A stretch of DNA of 34,276 bases from Parcubacteria group bacterium (GTDB lineage Bacteria > Patescibacteriota > Minisyncoccia > Phycocordibacterales > 21-14-all-47-15). Shown piece after piece: positions 14,575 to 23,339 of the stretch; positions within the stretch are counted from its first letter, which is position 1; each line of letters opens with the position of its first letter. Where the stretch lies: contig JACOYO010000003.1 in the NCBI GenBank assembly GCA_016181845.1, positions 80,185 to 114,460 of the forward strand. The letters are read 5' to 3'. The notes below the pieces were generated by a model. The model was not told where the DNA came from, did no database searches, and worked only from the letters and a program-made list of their open reading frames with translations. Both the position numbers and the translations under genes were made by a program.

Positions 14575-17289
14575 TTAAGCGCTCACCTTCTCTTTCTTGT
14601 CCTCCGAAGATTTTTCGCTAGCTTTTTTAGAGCCTCCCGCACCGGGCCCCAGCTTCTCAACACCAATAATGATGTCGTTATCTTTGACATCAATCAAAAG
14701 CGCGCCGCCTTTGAGCATGTTTTTGGAAATCATCAGGTTCGCAATCGGATTTAGAATCTTGTTTTGAATCAAACGCTTAAGCGGACGAGCGCCGTAGTGC
14801 GGGTCATACCCTTCTTTTGCCAAGTACGTCATCGCGCTGTCGGTAACCGTTATCGTGATTTCTTTTTCTGTCAGACGCTGTTTGACGAGCTCAATTTGTT
14901 TGCCGACAATTTCGCGCACAACAATTTCAGAAAGAATATCAAAAATGATAATGCCATCGAGCCGGTTCAAAAACTCCGGTCGGAAATGGTCTTTCAAGCT
15001 TGCCATCACCTTGCTCTTTGCTTCCGTGTAATCTTCTTTCGCGTTGGTATTGGTGAAGCCGATAGATTCCATTTTATCAATATGCTGGGCGCCGATGTTT
15101 GAGGTCATCACGATGATGGTGTTTTTGAAGTTCACAGTTCTGCCTTTCGCGTCCGTGAGTCGTCCGTTATCAAGCACCTGCAAGAGGATATTGAACACTT
15201 CAGGATGCGCTTTTTCTATTTCATCAAACAAAATGACCGAGTACGGGCGATGGCGGACTTTTTCGGTGAAATCACCTCCTTCTTCGTGGCCAACATATCC
15301 TGGCGGCGAACCGATGAGTTTTGATACCGAATGCTTTTCCATAAATTCCGACATGTCCACGCGGATGAGCGCCTTTTCATCATTAAACATAAATTCCGCG
15401 AGCGCTTTGGTGAGCTCGGTCTTGCCGACGCCCGTTGGTCCAAGGAAAATAAACGAGCCGATCGGGCGCTCCGGGTCTGAAATGCCGACGCGCGAACGCT
15501 TCACTGCATTGGCAATCTCCGTGATAGCGGCGTCTTGCCCCACCACCCGATGTCTAAGCGATTCTTCAATGCGGCTCAATTTTTGCACTTCTTCCTCAAG
15601 CATGCGTACCACAGGCACTCCGGTCCAGCGCGACACGATATCGGCAATATCGCTCTCTTCAATTTCTTCGCGCAAAATCCGGCGCGATTGCTGAAGTTTT
15701 TTCAAGCGGCCTGTCTTTTGCGAAAGTTCTTTTTCAAGCGATGGAATTTTCCCATAGCGGATTTCAGCCGCGGCAGAAAGGTCTACGCGAAGCTCGGCGT
15801 TTTCCGCTTCAACCCGTAATCGGTCGAGTTCTTTTTTTACATCGCGGATATTTGCCAAAATAGTTTTTTCATTTTTCCATTTCAATTCAAGCTCGCGGGT
15901 TTTTTCTTTGAGGTCTCCGATGTCTTTGTCTATTTTTTTGACGCGCGCTTTTGCTTTCTTTGCTTTGGCGCTCGCGGCATCTGCCGACTCTTTTTTGAGC
16001 GCTTCTTTTTCTATCTCAAGCCGCATAATCTTTCTGTGCGCGTCTTCAAGCTCTGCCGGTTTGTTTTCAAGCGCGATGCGAAGCGAGGAAGCCGCCTCGT
16101 CAATCAAATCAACAGCCTTGTCCGGCAAATAGCGTTCGGTAATGTAGCGACTGGAAAGCTGTACCGCCGCGACGATAGCATCATCGGTAATTTTGACACC
16201 ATGGTATAGCTCGTACTTATCTTTAACGCCACGCAAAATAGCGACCGCATCTTCAATAGACGGTTCAGAGACTTGCACCGGCTGAAAGCGCCGCGTCAGC
16301 GCAGGGTCTTTTTCAATATATTTTTGATACTCTTTGAGCGTAGTCGCACCGATGACTTTGAGCTCGCCTCGCGCAAGCGCGGGCTTCAGCATGTTTGAAG
16401 CGTCCATAGAGCCCTCCGCGGCTCCAGCGCCAACAATCGTGTGCAGTTCGTCAATAAAAAGAATAATCTGCCCTTCGGCGCGCGTAATTTCTTTCATAAT
16501 CGCTTTCAAGCGCTCTTCAAATTCGCCTCGGTATTTGGTGCCAGCGATAAGCGAGCCCAAGTCGAGAGATACCAATTGTTTGTCTTTGAGCGACTCGGGC
16601 ACTTCGCCTTTTGCCATGCGCACCGCAAGCCCTTCGACGATAGCCGTCTTGCCGACGCCTGCCTCTCCGATAAGCACCGGATTATTTTTTGTCCGCCGTG
16701 AAATGATTTGAATCACCCGACGTATTTCCTCGTCTCTGCCGATGACTGGGTCGAGCTTGTCTTCCGCGGCAAGTTTGGTGAGATTACGCGTGTATTTTTC
16801 AAGCGCCCGAAATTTTTTGGCCGCGGTCGCGTCACTCACATTGCCTTGCTTGATTTCCTCAAGCACGCGGACCACTTCTTCTTTGGTAATTCGAAACCGC
16901 GCCAATATTTCGCGCGCGTGCCCAGGAACGTCAATGACCGCGAGAAACAAATGCTCGGTTGATACAAATTCGTCTTTGAACGCCGCCGCGATTTTGCCAG
17001 CGCTATCAAGCACCCGCGCAAATTCAGGGGTCAAATACATTTGGTATGAAGGAGAAAGAATAGTGCCTGCTTCCGGCGCTTCAATCGCTTCAAGCAAAGT
17101 ATCGGAAAGAAGCATCGTGTCAATTTCCAATTTATCAAGAATGGAGAGCACCATGCTTTCTTCCTGCAAAATGAGCGCCGTCAAAAGGTGCACTGGATTC
17201 ACATGATTTTGCCCGCGTTCAATCGCAAGCTCGTGAGCCCGCTTCACCGCTTCTTTTGCTTTTGATGTGAAATTATTGAAAGGAAACAT
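14575..17289 (-). CDS. clpB: ATP-dependent disaggregase ClpB
   Basis: Hexameric AAA+ chaperone that threads aggregated proteins through its pore together with DnaK. The 904 residues contain: N domain with two Clp repeats (1-145); NBD1 with Walker A GEAGVGKT (208-215), Walker [10 protein letters not shown] and pore loop [12 protein letters not shown]; the coiled-coil middle domain (about 410-540, Lys/Glu heptads), the mark of ClpB rather than ClpA or ClpC; NBD2 with GPTGVGKTE, pore loop [24 protein letters not shown] and the sensor-2 motif [11 protein letters not shown]. The C-terminus ends in a charged, low-complexity tail ([17 protein letters not shown]), longer than usual. No CIRCE element or other heat-shock operator was seen upstream. 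It is separated by 72 AT-rich bases from the trypsin-like gene upstream. Confidence 0.97.
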   Translation of the reverse strand: MFPFNNFTSKAKEAVKRAHELAIERGQNHVNPVHLLTALILQEESMVLSILDKLEIDTMLLSDTLLEAIEAPEAGTILSPSYQMYLTPEFARVLDSAGKIAAAFKDEFVSTEHLFLAVIDVPGHAREILARFRITKEEVVRVLEEIKQGNVSDATAAKKFRALEKYTRNLTKLAAEDKLDPVIGRDEEIRRVIQIISRRTKNNPVLIGEAGVGKTAIVEGLAVRMAKGEVPESLKDKQLVSLDLGSLIAGTKYRGEFEERLKAIMKEITRAEGQIILFIDELHTIVGAGAAEGSMDASNMLKPALARGELKVIGATTLKEYQKYIEKDPALTRRFQPVQVSEPSIEDAVAILRGVKDKYELYHGVKITDDAIVAAVQLSSRYITERYLPDKAVDLIDEAASSLRIALENKPAELEDAHRKIMRLEIEKEALKKESADAASAKAKKAKARVKKIDKDIGDLKEKTRELELKWKNEKTILANIRDVKKELDRLRVEAENAELRVDLSAAAEIRYGKIPSLEKELSQKTGRLKKLQQSRRILREEIEESDIADIVSRWTGVPVVRMLEEEVQKLSRIEESLRHRVVGQDAAITEIANAVKRSRVGISDPERPIGSFIFLGPTGVGKTELTKALAEFMFNDEKALIRVDMSEFMEKHSVSKLIGSPPGYVGHEEGGDFTEKVRHRPYSVILFDEIEKAHPEVFNILLQVLDNGRLTDAKGRTVNFKNTIIVMTSNIGAQHIDKMESIGFTNTNAKEDYTEAKSKVMASLKDHFRPEFLNRLDGIIIFDILSEIVVREIVGKQIELVKQRLTEKEITITVTDSAMTYLAKEGYDPHYGARPLKRLIQNKILNPIANLMISKNMLKGGALLIDVKDNDIIIGVEKLGPGAGGSKKASEKSSEDKKEKVSA

Positions 17290-17361
17290 ATATTATATAT
17301 TTAATATACTTATTGATTTTATAAGTAATATCTTGCCATATTTATATTGGCTAGTCAAGCA

Positions 17362-18303
17362 TCATGGTTTTGCTTGCGAAGACGGTGCAAGAGCGTTCAA
17401 CAACGAGGTAATCAGGTCAGATGGAACTGCAAACGCGCGATTCCCGCGTACAATGTTCATGCCCACTACTTCTCCTTCCGTGTTGATGAGAGGCCCTCCG
17501 GAGCTTTCGGACGAAAGCGCTATATTAGTATATATGGCACTGATACTCTGCGCGGTAGTATCTTTGACGCTATCTCCTTCTTCCGCTTTTTCAATCGTAC
17601 TGTTTTGTTCAATACGTGAAATAATGCCGGTTGATATCTCGTCGCCCATTTTACCGCCAAACGCGATAACGCTTTGCCCTAGTTTTATCGCCGACATACT
17701 GCCAAAAGAAACTGGAACAAATTGAGATTCAGCTTGAATCCCGACTGCTTGTTTTACAGAATCAATAATTTTTTGCCCGTCTGTTTTATTTTCAGCCGGT
17801 GCCTGCTCTGTTGCATGGAGACGCAAGAGTGTTATGAATTCGCTGGTTGTTGCAATATCAGCGTTAAATGATTTGCCGTCAGGAAAGCGCGCCTGGTATG
17901 ATGACACCCCAGCGCTTAGTATGCCGCTGTCAACCGCAACATATCCATCACTTGAGACAAGAAACCCGATTCCGCTTTTTGGAAGAGCAATATCCACCGC
18001 ATCAGTATTTTGCGTATTTGCAGACCCCGTGACCAGTGCAATATGCGGCACATTCTTATCCACGGCATTCACAATCAAATCTTCTTCTTTCACCACCACT
18101 TTCACTTCTTTAGTGATGACGCTTGCAGGCTGTATCACTCGCTCAATCGTCTTTTCAACAACACGATTGAGCGTCTGCGTGATTGCAGGCGGCGCTTGGT
18201 CCATGAGCGTTACGGTCGTGATACCGGTCGCGATGGAGGTGACAAAGCTCACAAAGAGCGTGAGCAAGACAATTTGTGTTTTATTTAGTTCTTCTATTTT
18301 CAT
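17362..18303 (-). CDS. Membrane-anchored trypsin-like (HtrA-family) protein lacking most of the catalytic triad
   Basis: The 313-residue protein has a short cytoplasmic N-terminus, one membrane segment (about 10-33, IVLLTLFVSFVTSIATGITTV) and an extracytoplasmic part resembling the trypsin-like domain of HtrA proteases. The usual His site (GYILTNNHV in active members) reads GYVAVDSGI, so the His is absent, and the Asp site (usually TDLAVLK) reads FITLLRL. The Ser region SSESSGGPLINTEGEVVGMN still resembles NSGGPL and keeps Ser. This is therefore probably a non-catalytic relative used for binding, or one with a different mechanism. No PDZ domain is seen. It lies upstream of clpB on the same strand and may be linked to envelope protein quality control. 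Confidence 0.8.
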   Translation of the reverse strand: MKIEELNKTQIVLLTLFVSFVTSIATGITTVTLMDQAPPAITQTLNRVVEKTIERVIQPASVITKEVKVVVKEEDLIVNAVDKNVPHIALVTGSANTQNTDAVDIALPKSGIGFLVSSDGYVAVDSGILSAGVSSYQARFPDGKSFNADIATTSEFITLLRLHATEQAPAENKTDGQKIIDSVKQAVGIQAESQFVPVSFGSMSAIKLGQSVIAFGGKMGDEISTGIISRIEQNSTIEKAEEGDSVKDTTAQSISAIYTNIALSSESSGGPLINTEGEVVGMNIVRGNRAFAVPSDLITSLLNALAPSSQAKP

Positions 18304-18364
18304 TGTTTTTTATTATAGAGAATAATAAAAGATTAGTCAAGCGGTTTGCAACTTTCTGCCGTAT

Positions 18365-18445
18365 AAGACGTCCGACCTCTGATGTGGTAATTATTTTATT
18401 TGCGGTCAATGCAGATGTTTTACCACTGCAGAGGTCGGACGTCTT
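18365..18445. repeat. Long inverted repeat between SOD and the trypsin-like gene
   Basis: AAGACGTCCGACCTCTG (18365-18381) and its exact complement (18429-18445) form a 17-bp stem; after a small internal loop GTGGTAA pairs with TTACCAC for 7 bp more, leaving a loop of about 29 bases. There is no T-run on either side, so it is not a standard terminator. It may belong to the same class as the palindromes near the cysteine desulfurase gene. Confidence 0.8.
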
Positions 18446-18460
18446 CATTCGGCGCGTATT

Positions 18461-19030
18461 TCAAGAAAATCGTTCTGATACCACGCTCCAATTGATCGCT
18501 TTCATAAACGCAACGATATAATCAGCTCGTTTCAATCCATAATCAAGCATAAAGGCGTGTTCAAAGACGTCCATGATGAGTATCGGTTCCGCTCCCGCCA
18601 AGTGGCCAACATCGTGTTCATTCACCCATGTATTAAAGAGCCGCCCACCTTTCCTGTCGTAAGAAAGCGCCGCCCAGCCGATGCCTCGCAGAGCCCCAGT
18701 GTTTTTGAAATCATTTTCCCACGCTTCGTATGAACCGAAATCAGAAACAATCTTTTTGTATAACGCGCTTTCTTGCGAGAGAGTTGCTCCAGCATCTTTT
18801 GTCATGTTTTCAAAATAGAGCTCGTGCAGTCGCATGCCGTTCCATTCCCATCCGAAGCGGCGTTTTTGTTCGGCATACTCGGGTGTCCCCGCTTGTGCTT
18901 GCGCGAGCTTCTCTGCGAGCGTATTTACATTCCCAACATATCCTTCGTAGAGCTTAAAATGATTTTCAAGCAGTGCGTCCGAAAAACCGGACGTGCCAAG
19001 CAGGTATTTGAAATCTTTTTTTTCGTACAT
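18461..19030 (-). CDS. Superoxide dismutase, Fe/Mn family
   Basis: Converts superoxide to oxygen and hydrogen peroxide. From ATG 19030 the product has 189 residues, near the family's 190-210. Seen: an N-terminal helical hairpin with a metal-ligand His (ENHFKLYEGYVGNVN), the second His (MRLHELYFENM), GIGWAALSYDRKGGRLFNTW, and the C-terminal ligands in LIMDVFEHAFMLDYGLKRADYI (Asp and His). All four ligand positions appear present. Several family residues differ (N-terminal HH reduced to one His), so Fe or Mn preference cannot be set. The frame is open up to 19195, but those 55 residues do not resemble the family; the AGG before ATG 19030 and a TATACT box (19075-19080) support the shorter start. 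Confidence 0.88.
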   Translation of the reverse strand: MYEKKDFKYLLGTSGFSDALLENHFKLYEGYVGNVNTLAEKLAQAQAGTPEYAEQKRRFGWEWNGMRLHELYFENMTKDAGATLSQESALYKKIVSDFGSYEAWENDFKNTGALRGIGWAALSYDRKGGRLFNTWVNEHDVGHLAGAEPILIMDVFEHAFMLDYGLKRADYIVAFMKAINWSVVSERFS

Positions 19031-19153
19031 AGTACCTAGTTGCATTATTTTTAATAAAGGGTAAATATACATATAGTATATCACATAACCCTTACGTGAA
19101 AACCTCCCGTATGCCGTTATTTGTTTCTTGACATTTTTTCGGAGGGCTGGCTC

Positions 19154-19753
19154 ATGGAAACACCGGAAGACAGTGTGATCAAACAATTGATGCAAAAGCT
19201 AAATAAGGCAGTTTCTTTAAGCAAGGGGGTCAGGTATGTCTGTCATAATATACACACAAAAGACCCTCTGCTTATAACAAAAATTGGAAAAATAAGCATC
19301 TCCTTTTGGAACATTGTTGACCAGGTAATCAATTATGCCGACAGAATGGAGAATGTAAAAAGTCAAATAAAAAACAAGCCAAAGGAAATTCAGATGCTTA
19401 TCATCGCTATTTTCAGCGCTATTATTACATCTTCTGAAGTGCAAAAATTCATGCGCGATGATGAAAATTGTAACCTACTCATTACAATCTTTGAAAATGA
19501 CAAGGAAATAAGTTACAGCATTGATGTGGAAGGATTGATTAATAACATGCTTGCTCTCGCAAACCCGCAACAATTACCAACGATGTCGCCACAACGAATA
19601 GACGGCATTCCGCTCACAAAAAAGGAAGAGAAGTTTGAGGAATACTATGCGGACAAATTTAATGAGGAAGATTGGTTAAAAAAAAATCAGCTAACATTTG
19701 AACCAAAGCCGGAAAAAAACGACAAAAAAAAGAAGAAAGACAAAAAAACGTAA
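19154..19753 (+). CDS. Hypothetical cytoplasmic protein with Lys-rich tail
   Basis: I do not recognise this 199-residue protein. It has no signal peptide; a moderately hydrophobic middle (IQMLIIAIFSAIITSSEVQKFM, about 80-100) is probably a buried helix rather than a membrane span, as charged residues flank it closely. The C-terminal third is acidic then strongly basic, ending in a Lys run (KKKKKDKKT). The start ATG 19154 is set by GGAGGG seven bases upstream; the frame is open from 19121. Its base composition is more AT-rich than the neighbouring pepF. It is divergent from the SOD gene and convergent with pepF, sharing a bidirectional terminator. Its function is unknown. Confidence 0.75.
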   Translation: METPEDSVIKQLMQKLNKAVSLSKGVRYVCHNIHTKDPLLITKIGKISISFWNIVDQVINYADRMENVKSQIKNKPKEIQMLIIAIFSAIITSSEVQKFMRDDENCNLLITIFENDKEISYSIDVEGLINNMLALANPQQLPTMSPQRIDGIPLTKKEEKFEEYYADKFNEEDWLKKNQLTFEPKPEKNDKKKKKDKKT

Positions 19754-19789
19754 AGCCCCTTTTGATGCGTCACGCGCGAAAGGGGCTTT
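19752..19789. terminator. Bidirectional terminator between the hypothetical gene and pepF
   Basis: AAAGCCCCTTT (19752-19762) pairs with AAAGGGGCTTT (19779-19789) around a 16-base loop; the A- and T-tracts give a U-run in both directions. It starts at the stop codon of the upstream gene and lies ten bases from the pepF stop. Confidence 0.88.
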
Positions 19790-19798
19790 TGCTTATCA

Positions 19799-21607
19799 TT
19801 ATATTTTCCCTAATTTCTTCGCGAGAGCTTTCGTCTCTTCTAGCAACCGGCTCACTTCACCAAGCCCAGTTTCCCAAAATGTCTCGTCGGTGATATCAAT
19901 GCCCATCTTGGCAAAAATATTTTTGGGAGAATCAGACGTGCCGGAAGACAAAAATTCTTTTACTTTGCCGATAAACGCCTTGTCTTTTCGCACCGCCGCC
20001 TGCATGGCTTTGGAAATGAGGAGCCCACTTGCGTATGAATAGACGTAGAAAAAATTGCGGATATGACTCCAGTAGACCCACCAATTTTCGGACCCAGGCG
20101 ATTGTTCCACGGCATCTCCCATGTAAGCGCTCATGTGTTTTTGAAAAAGCACGCCGATGTCATCTTTTGAAAAATATCCATTCTCGCGATATTCTGCGTG
20201 CAATTCCTGCTCAAACCGATATAGCGCGATTTGGCGAAAAATAGTAGACACGTCGTCGTTTAGTTTCGCGAGCATGAGCGAGAGCCGTAATTCATCTGTG
20301 GCGTCTTGCATCAGCCGTTCAAGCACAAAATCTTCCATAAAGGTGCTCGCCACTTCCGCGGTTGATACCGGTGTATCAAAATAGAGCGCATGCTGTTTTT
20401 TTCTCATCATTTCATTGTTGATACCATGCCCTGATTCATGCGCGAGTGTCAGCACATCGCGGAGCTTGTTTGTATGATTGAGCAGTATATAGGTTGGTTG
20501 AGACAAAAGAACATGCGCGCAAAACGCGCCCCCTGTTTTCCCTTTTTTAGGAAAGACGTCCGCTAAACCGCTCTCAATAAAATGTTTAAATATCAGACCA
20601 AATTCAGTGTCCAAATTTGAAAACACATCGTAGACAAGCTCTGACGCGTCTTCATACGTATACGTTTTTTCAATGGAACCATACGGCACACTGCGTTCGT
20701 GATACGCAAGCCGCGGCACTCCCATCAAGCGCGCTTTGAACGCGTAGTATTCTTTCGCGACAGAAAATTTTGACACAACCGCTTTTATCAGCGCATCAAT
20801 CACGTTCGTATCAATATCGTCGGCAACGTGACGGCTTTCATCTGGTCGTTTGATTCCGCGTAGCGCATTGCCCACTTTTTCTGTTTCAAGGATAGAATTT
20901 ATTTCTGCTTCGGCGACATCGGCATTGGCGCGCATAATGTCGTGGACATGCGCCACTGCTTCATCACGCACCTGTTTTTGTATGCTTGAAGTCAAACTCA
21001 ACAGTTCGTTGAAATTTTTTTGTGCTCGAGTGCCATCTTCGTCAAGTGTTTCCCGCTCTTCACGGTTTACAAACCGCGACGTCATGTCTACCCAATTACC
21101 ATAACTTGGTTTGCTGACCAAATTCAAAATCTTTTCTTCCGGTTCAGTCAACAAATATTTTGCGTTTGCAAACGCCCGTTCCAAATAGTGCCAGTATGAT
21201 GCGAGCGGCTGGTATTGCAGAAACTTTTTTTGTTCTGACGCTGGAATTTTTGCCACACGCATTCCAAAAAATTGAATGTCGTTGGCAATGGCAAGAGAAA
21301 AATCGTGAATTTTTGATTCGTACGCTTTGAGCGCGGTGTTGTCTTCATCTTGCGCGCCGCGAAGAGAGAAATAATACCCTTCATCGCCAGACACGCCATA
21401 ATTCCGTTCCAGCGCCTCATATTCGTCAAGCGCTTTTTTCAAAACTGACGGCTCTTTCAAATAATCATCTCTGTCTTTCCATTTATTGATAAACGCGTAA
21501 TTTGCCGCGCGAATTGCTTCGCGTTTTTCGGCAAATGTTTTATCATCATCGCCTTTGCCAAGCGGCGACAAATCCCATTCTGTTTTTGACGTGTTAAGTT
21601 TGGTCAT
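19799..21607 (-). CDS. pepF: Oligoendopeptidase F, M3 family metallopeptidase
   Basis: Cytoplasmic zinc peptidase that degrades peptides of about 7-17 residues. From ATG 21607 it has 602 residues, normal for PepF. The zinc motif LAHESGHGINN gives HESGH (family HExGH), with the downstream Glu in TAEVASTFMEDFVLE as third ligand. Other family segments are the start (TEWDLSPLGKGDDD), the central NYGVSGDEGYYFSLR region, FCAHVLLSQPTYILLNHTNKLRDVLTLAHE, and the late YVYSYASGLLISKAM and FLSSGTSDSPKNIFAKMGID. The frame is open to 21655, but the extra 16 residues (MAWIYRLMFRN...) do not fit the family. In a host-dependent CPR cell it would supply amino acids from imported peptides, which is inference. 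Confidence 0.95.
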   Translation of the reverse strand: MTKLNTSKTEWDLSPLGKGDDDKTFAEKREAIRAANYAFINKWKDRDDYLKEPSVLKKALDEYEALERNYGVSGDEGYYFSLRGAQDEDNTALKAYESKIHDFSLAIANDIQFFGMRVAKIPASEQKKFLQYQPLASYWHYLERAFANAKYLLTEPEEKILNLVSKPSYGNWVDMTSRFVNREERETLDEDGTRAQKNFNELLSLTSSIQKQVRDEAVAHVHDIMRANADVAEAEINSILETEKVGNALRGIKRPDESRHVADDIDTNVIDALIKAVVSKFSVAKEYYAFKARLMGVPRLAYHERSVPYGSIEKTYTYEDASELVYDVFSNLDTEFGLIFKHFIESGLADVFPKKGKTGGAFCAHVLLSQPTYILLNHTNKLRDVLTLAHESGHGINNEMMRKKQHALYFDTPVSTAEVASTFMEDFVLERLMQDATDELRLSLMLAKLNDDVSTIFRQIALYRFEQELHAEYRENGYFSKDDIGVLFQKHMSAYMGDAVEQSPGSENWWVYWSHIRNFFYVYSYASGLLISKAMQAAVRKDKAFIGKVKEFLSSGTSDSPKNIFAKMGIDITDETFWETGLGEVSRLLEETKALAKKLGKI

Positions 21608-21739
21608 TTTTATTATCTTTGAATTACGAAACATTAACCTGTAAATCCAAGCCATCTAATGGTAATAAATGAAACGAAAAACTAAAAATGAAAAAAGCAA
21701 AACAACAACTTAAAATTCAAAATATTTTACACTTTACGA

Positions 21740-21758
21740 TGTTGTTTTACGTTTTTCG
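21740..21758. repeat. Left copy of a 19-bp inverted repeat flanking the cysteine desulfurase gene
   Basis: TGTTGTTTTACGTTTTTCG here is the exact reverse complement of 23235-23253. Both copies sit in AT-rich spacers full of related words (GCGTTTTGCATTTTT at 21762 and CGTTTTGCATTTTT near 23293). The enclosed segment is about 1.5 kb and holds only the cysteine desulfurase gene. Confidence 0.7.
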
Positions 21759-21847
21759 ATTTGCGTTTTGCATTTTTGTAACTAATCGTTTGTAATTCAT
21801 TATATCATTATACATTACGATATTTTTGAACAATCTCCACAATACAC

Positions 21848-21874
21848 ATTGTTGGACATCGGATGTCCAACAAT
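21848..21874. repeat. 27-bp palindrome downstream of the cysteine desulfurase gene
   Basis: ATTGTTGGACATC and its complement flank a single central base (21861). It starts eight bases beyond the stop codon. The inner 23 bases recur, in opposite orientation, inside the gene at 22182-22204. Confidence 0.85.
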
Positions 21875-21881
21875 TTATGCC

Positions 21882-23153
21882 TTATTGTACAGGCCGGGCG
21901 TATTTTTTTAAAATGGCTGAAAGCGTCAATATCGTCTTGTCTATCTCTTTTTTTGTAGTTTCACGTCCCAAACTAAACCGCACCGAATTATCGGCGAGCC
22001 ACTTATGGCCGCCAAGCGCGGAAACCACATACGATGCGTCTTCGTCTTCACTTGAGCACGCGCTTTTTGCCGATACCGCGACGCCTTTTGCATCTAGTAA
22101 AATAACCATAAGCTGGCTTTCTATATTTGGAAAAGAAACATTTATATTATTTGGAAGCCGCGTAACACGTGATCCGTTAACTGTTGGACATCCGATGTCC
22201 AACAATTTTGTGATAAAGTAGTCGCGAAGTTTAGTTTGCCGTGCCGACTCTTTTTCAGCAACTGCGCGAGTTATTTCAATCGCTTTTGCCAAACCAACGA
22301 TAACCGGCACATTTTCCGTTCCGCTTCGCAATCCTTTCTCTTGCCCGCCGCCATAGAGCATCGGCACGAGTGGAACATTACGTTTTTTGTAGAGCACTCC
22401 GACTCCTTTCGGTCCATAGATTTTCGCGCCATTGAATGTGAGCAAATCAACGCCAAGCCGCTCAATATGCGCATCAAGATAATTCATCGCCTGGCACGCG
22501 TCAGTATGAAAATACGGATATCGGTTCAACTTGGACGTCGGGTTTCCAAGTTGACTTGGAAACCCGACGTCCAAGTTAGATTTTTCACTTAGTGGCTCAA
22601 CCACTAAGTGATTCTTTCTATGAAGGCGAATTATTTTTGCGATTTCGCGAATCGGCTGGATTGTTCCGATTTCATTGTTGGCATACATGATTGAAACAAG
22701 CACAGTTTCCGGACGAAACGCTTTTTTCAATTGGGCAAGATTTGCAATGCCTTCTTTATCTACGCCGAGGTAATCCACTTTCGCCTCGCCATTTTTTTCC
22801 AGCGCACGGCAGACATTAAGAACCGATGGGTGCTCAATCACGCTCGTAATGATGTGTGGCTTTTTTATTCCAAGCTCACGCGCCGCGCGAGCCACGCCGA
22901 AAATCGCCAGATTGTTTGCCTCCGTCCCGCCACTGGTAAAAATTATTTCATCTGGGTGTGCGAAAATTGCCCGCGCGATTTTCGCGCGTGAATCTCCTAT
23001 CGCCTTTTTTGCTTCCACACCTTTTTTATAAATCGCCGATGGATTCCCCTGCTCGCGAGAAAAATACGGCTTCATCGCGAGAAACACCCGCTTATCAAGC
23101 GGCGCGCCTCCGGCGTGGTCAAGATATATATTTTTTTTGGAAAACGAGCTCAT
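21882..23153 (-). CDS. Cysteine desulfurase (NifS/IscS-like) with in-frame palindromic insertions
   Basis: PLP enzyme that takes sulfur from cysteine for Fe-S clusters or thionucleosides. From ATG 23153 it has about 423 residues, some 30 more than typical. Seen: IYLDHAGGAPLDKRV start, IIFTSGGTEANNLAIFG, MYANNEIGTIQPI, the His motif YFHTDACQAMNYL, the PLP lysine in NGAKIYGPKGVGVLY, GGGQEKGLRSGTEN, and the active-site cysteine in SAKSACSSEDEDASYV. Just before the FHTDACQ motif, where family members have a short loop, the protein has about 28 extra residues (LVVEPLSEKSNLDVGFPSQL...) encoded by two perfect DNA palindromes at 22528-22611. A third palindrome encodes LDIGCPT before NGSR. An alternative start is ATG 23171. 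No IscU or ThiI gene is nearby. Confidence 0.93.
   Translation of the reverse strand: MSSFSKKNIYLDHAGGAPLDKRVFLAMKPYFSREQGNPSAIYKKGVEAKKAIGDSRAKIARAIFAHPDEIIFTSGGTEANNLAIFGVARAARELGIKKPHIITSVIEHPSVLNVCRALEKNGEAKVDYLGVDKEGIANLAQLKKAFRPETVLVSIMYANNEIGTIQPIREIAKIIRLHRKNHLVVEPLSEKSNLDVGFPSQLGNPTSKLNRYPYFHTDACQAMNYLDAHIERLGVDLLTFNGAKIYGPKGVGVLYKKRNVPLVPMLYGGGQEKGLRSGTENVPVIVGLAKAIEITRAVAEKESARQTKLRDYFITKLLDIGCPTVNGSRVTRLPNNINVSFPNIESQLMVILLDAKGVAVSAKSACSSEDEDASYVVSALGGHKWLADNSVRFSLGRETTKKEIDKTILTLSAILKKYARPVQ
22182..22204. repeat. 23-bp palindrome inside the cysteine desulfurase gene
   Basis: TGTTGGACATC, one central base (22193), then its complement. It is the reverse-orientation copy of the intergenic palindrome 21848-21874. 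Read in frame on the minus strand it encodes LDIGCPT, replacing the usual short turn before NGSR. Confidence 0.85.
22528..22577. repeat. Perfect 23-bp stem palindrome (TTGA loop) inside the cysteine desulfurase gene
   Basis: The left arm 22528-22550 (begins AACTTGGACGTCGGG) and the right arm 22555-22577 are exact complements around a four-base loop. It lies in frame and, together with the next palindrome, codes for about 28 residues that look inserted before the FHTDACQ motif. Confidence 0.9.
22585..22611. repeat. 11-bp stem palindrome adjoining the 23-bp one
   Basis: TCACTTAGTGG and CCACTAAGTGA flank CTCAA. It begins eight bases after the larger palindrome, within the same inserted segment of the reading frame. 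Confidence 0.8.
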
Positions 23154-23234
23154 CGTGTTTGAGCGTAACATTCTGTTTCGTTTTTTGCAAAATCTAAAAA
23201 AGTATTGTAAAATCAAGAAACGAAAAGCGTAAAG

Positions 23235-23253
23235 CGAAAAACGTAAAACAACA
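23235..23253. repeat. Right copy of a 19-bp inverted repeat flanking the cysteine desulfurase gene
   Basis: CGAAAAACGTAAAACAACA is the exact complement of 21740-21758. It lies in the 187-base spacer between the divergent cysteine desulfurase and infB genes, amid several GAAAA/CGTAAA repeats. Confidence 0.7.
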
Positions 23254-23339
23254 GCGTAAAACTTAAAGTTTTTTGTTTTTCGTTGTTAATTTTCGTTTTG
23301 CATTTTTCGTTTTTCGTTAAATATTCAAAATATCACAAA

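Noticed and set aside
17290-17361. CIRCE heat-shock operator before clpB
   Set aside because: No TTAGCACTC-type inverted repeat is present; only AT-rich promoter-like sequence is seen.
18461-19195. N-terminally extended superoxide dismutase (244 residues)
   Set aside because: The extra 55 residues are unlike the family, overlap the promoter region, and ATG 19030 fits the known protein start.
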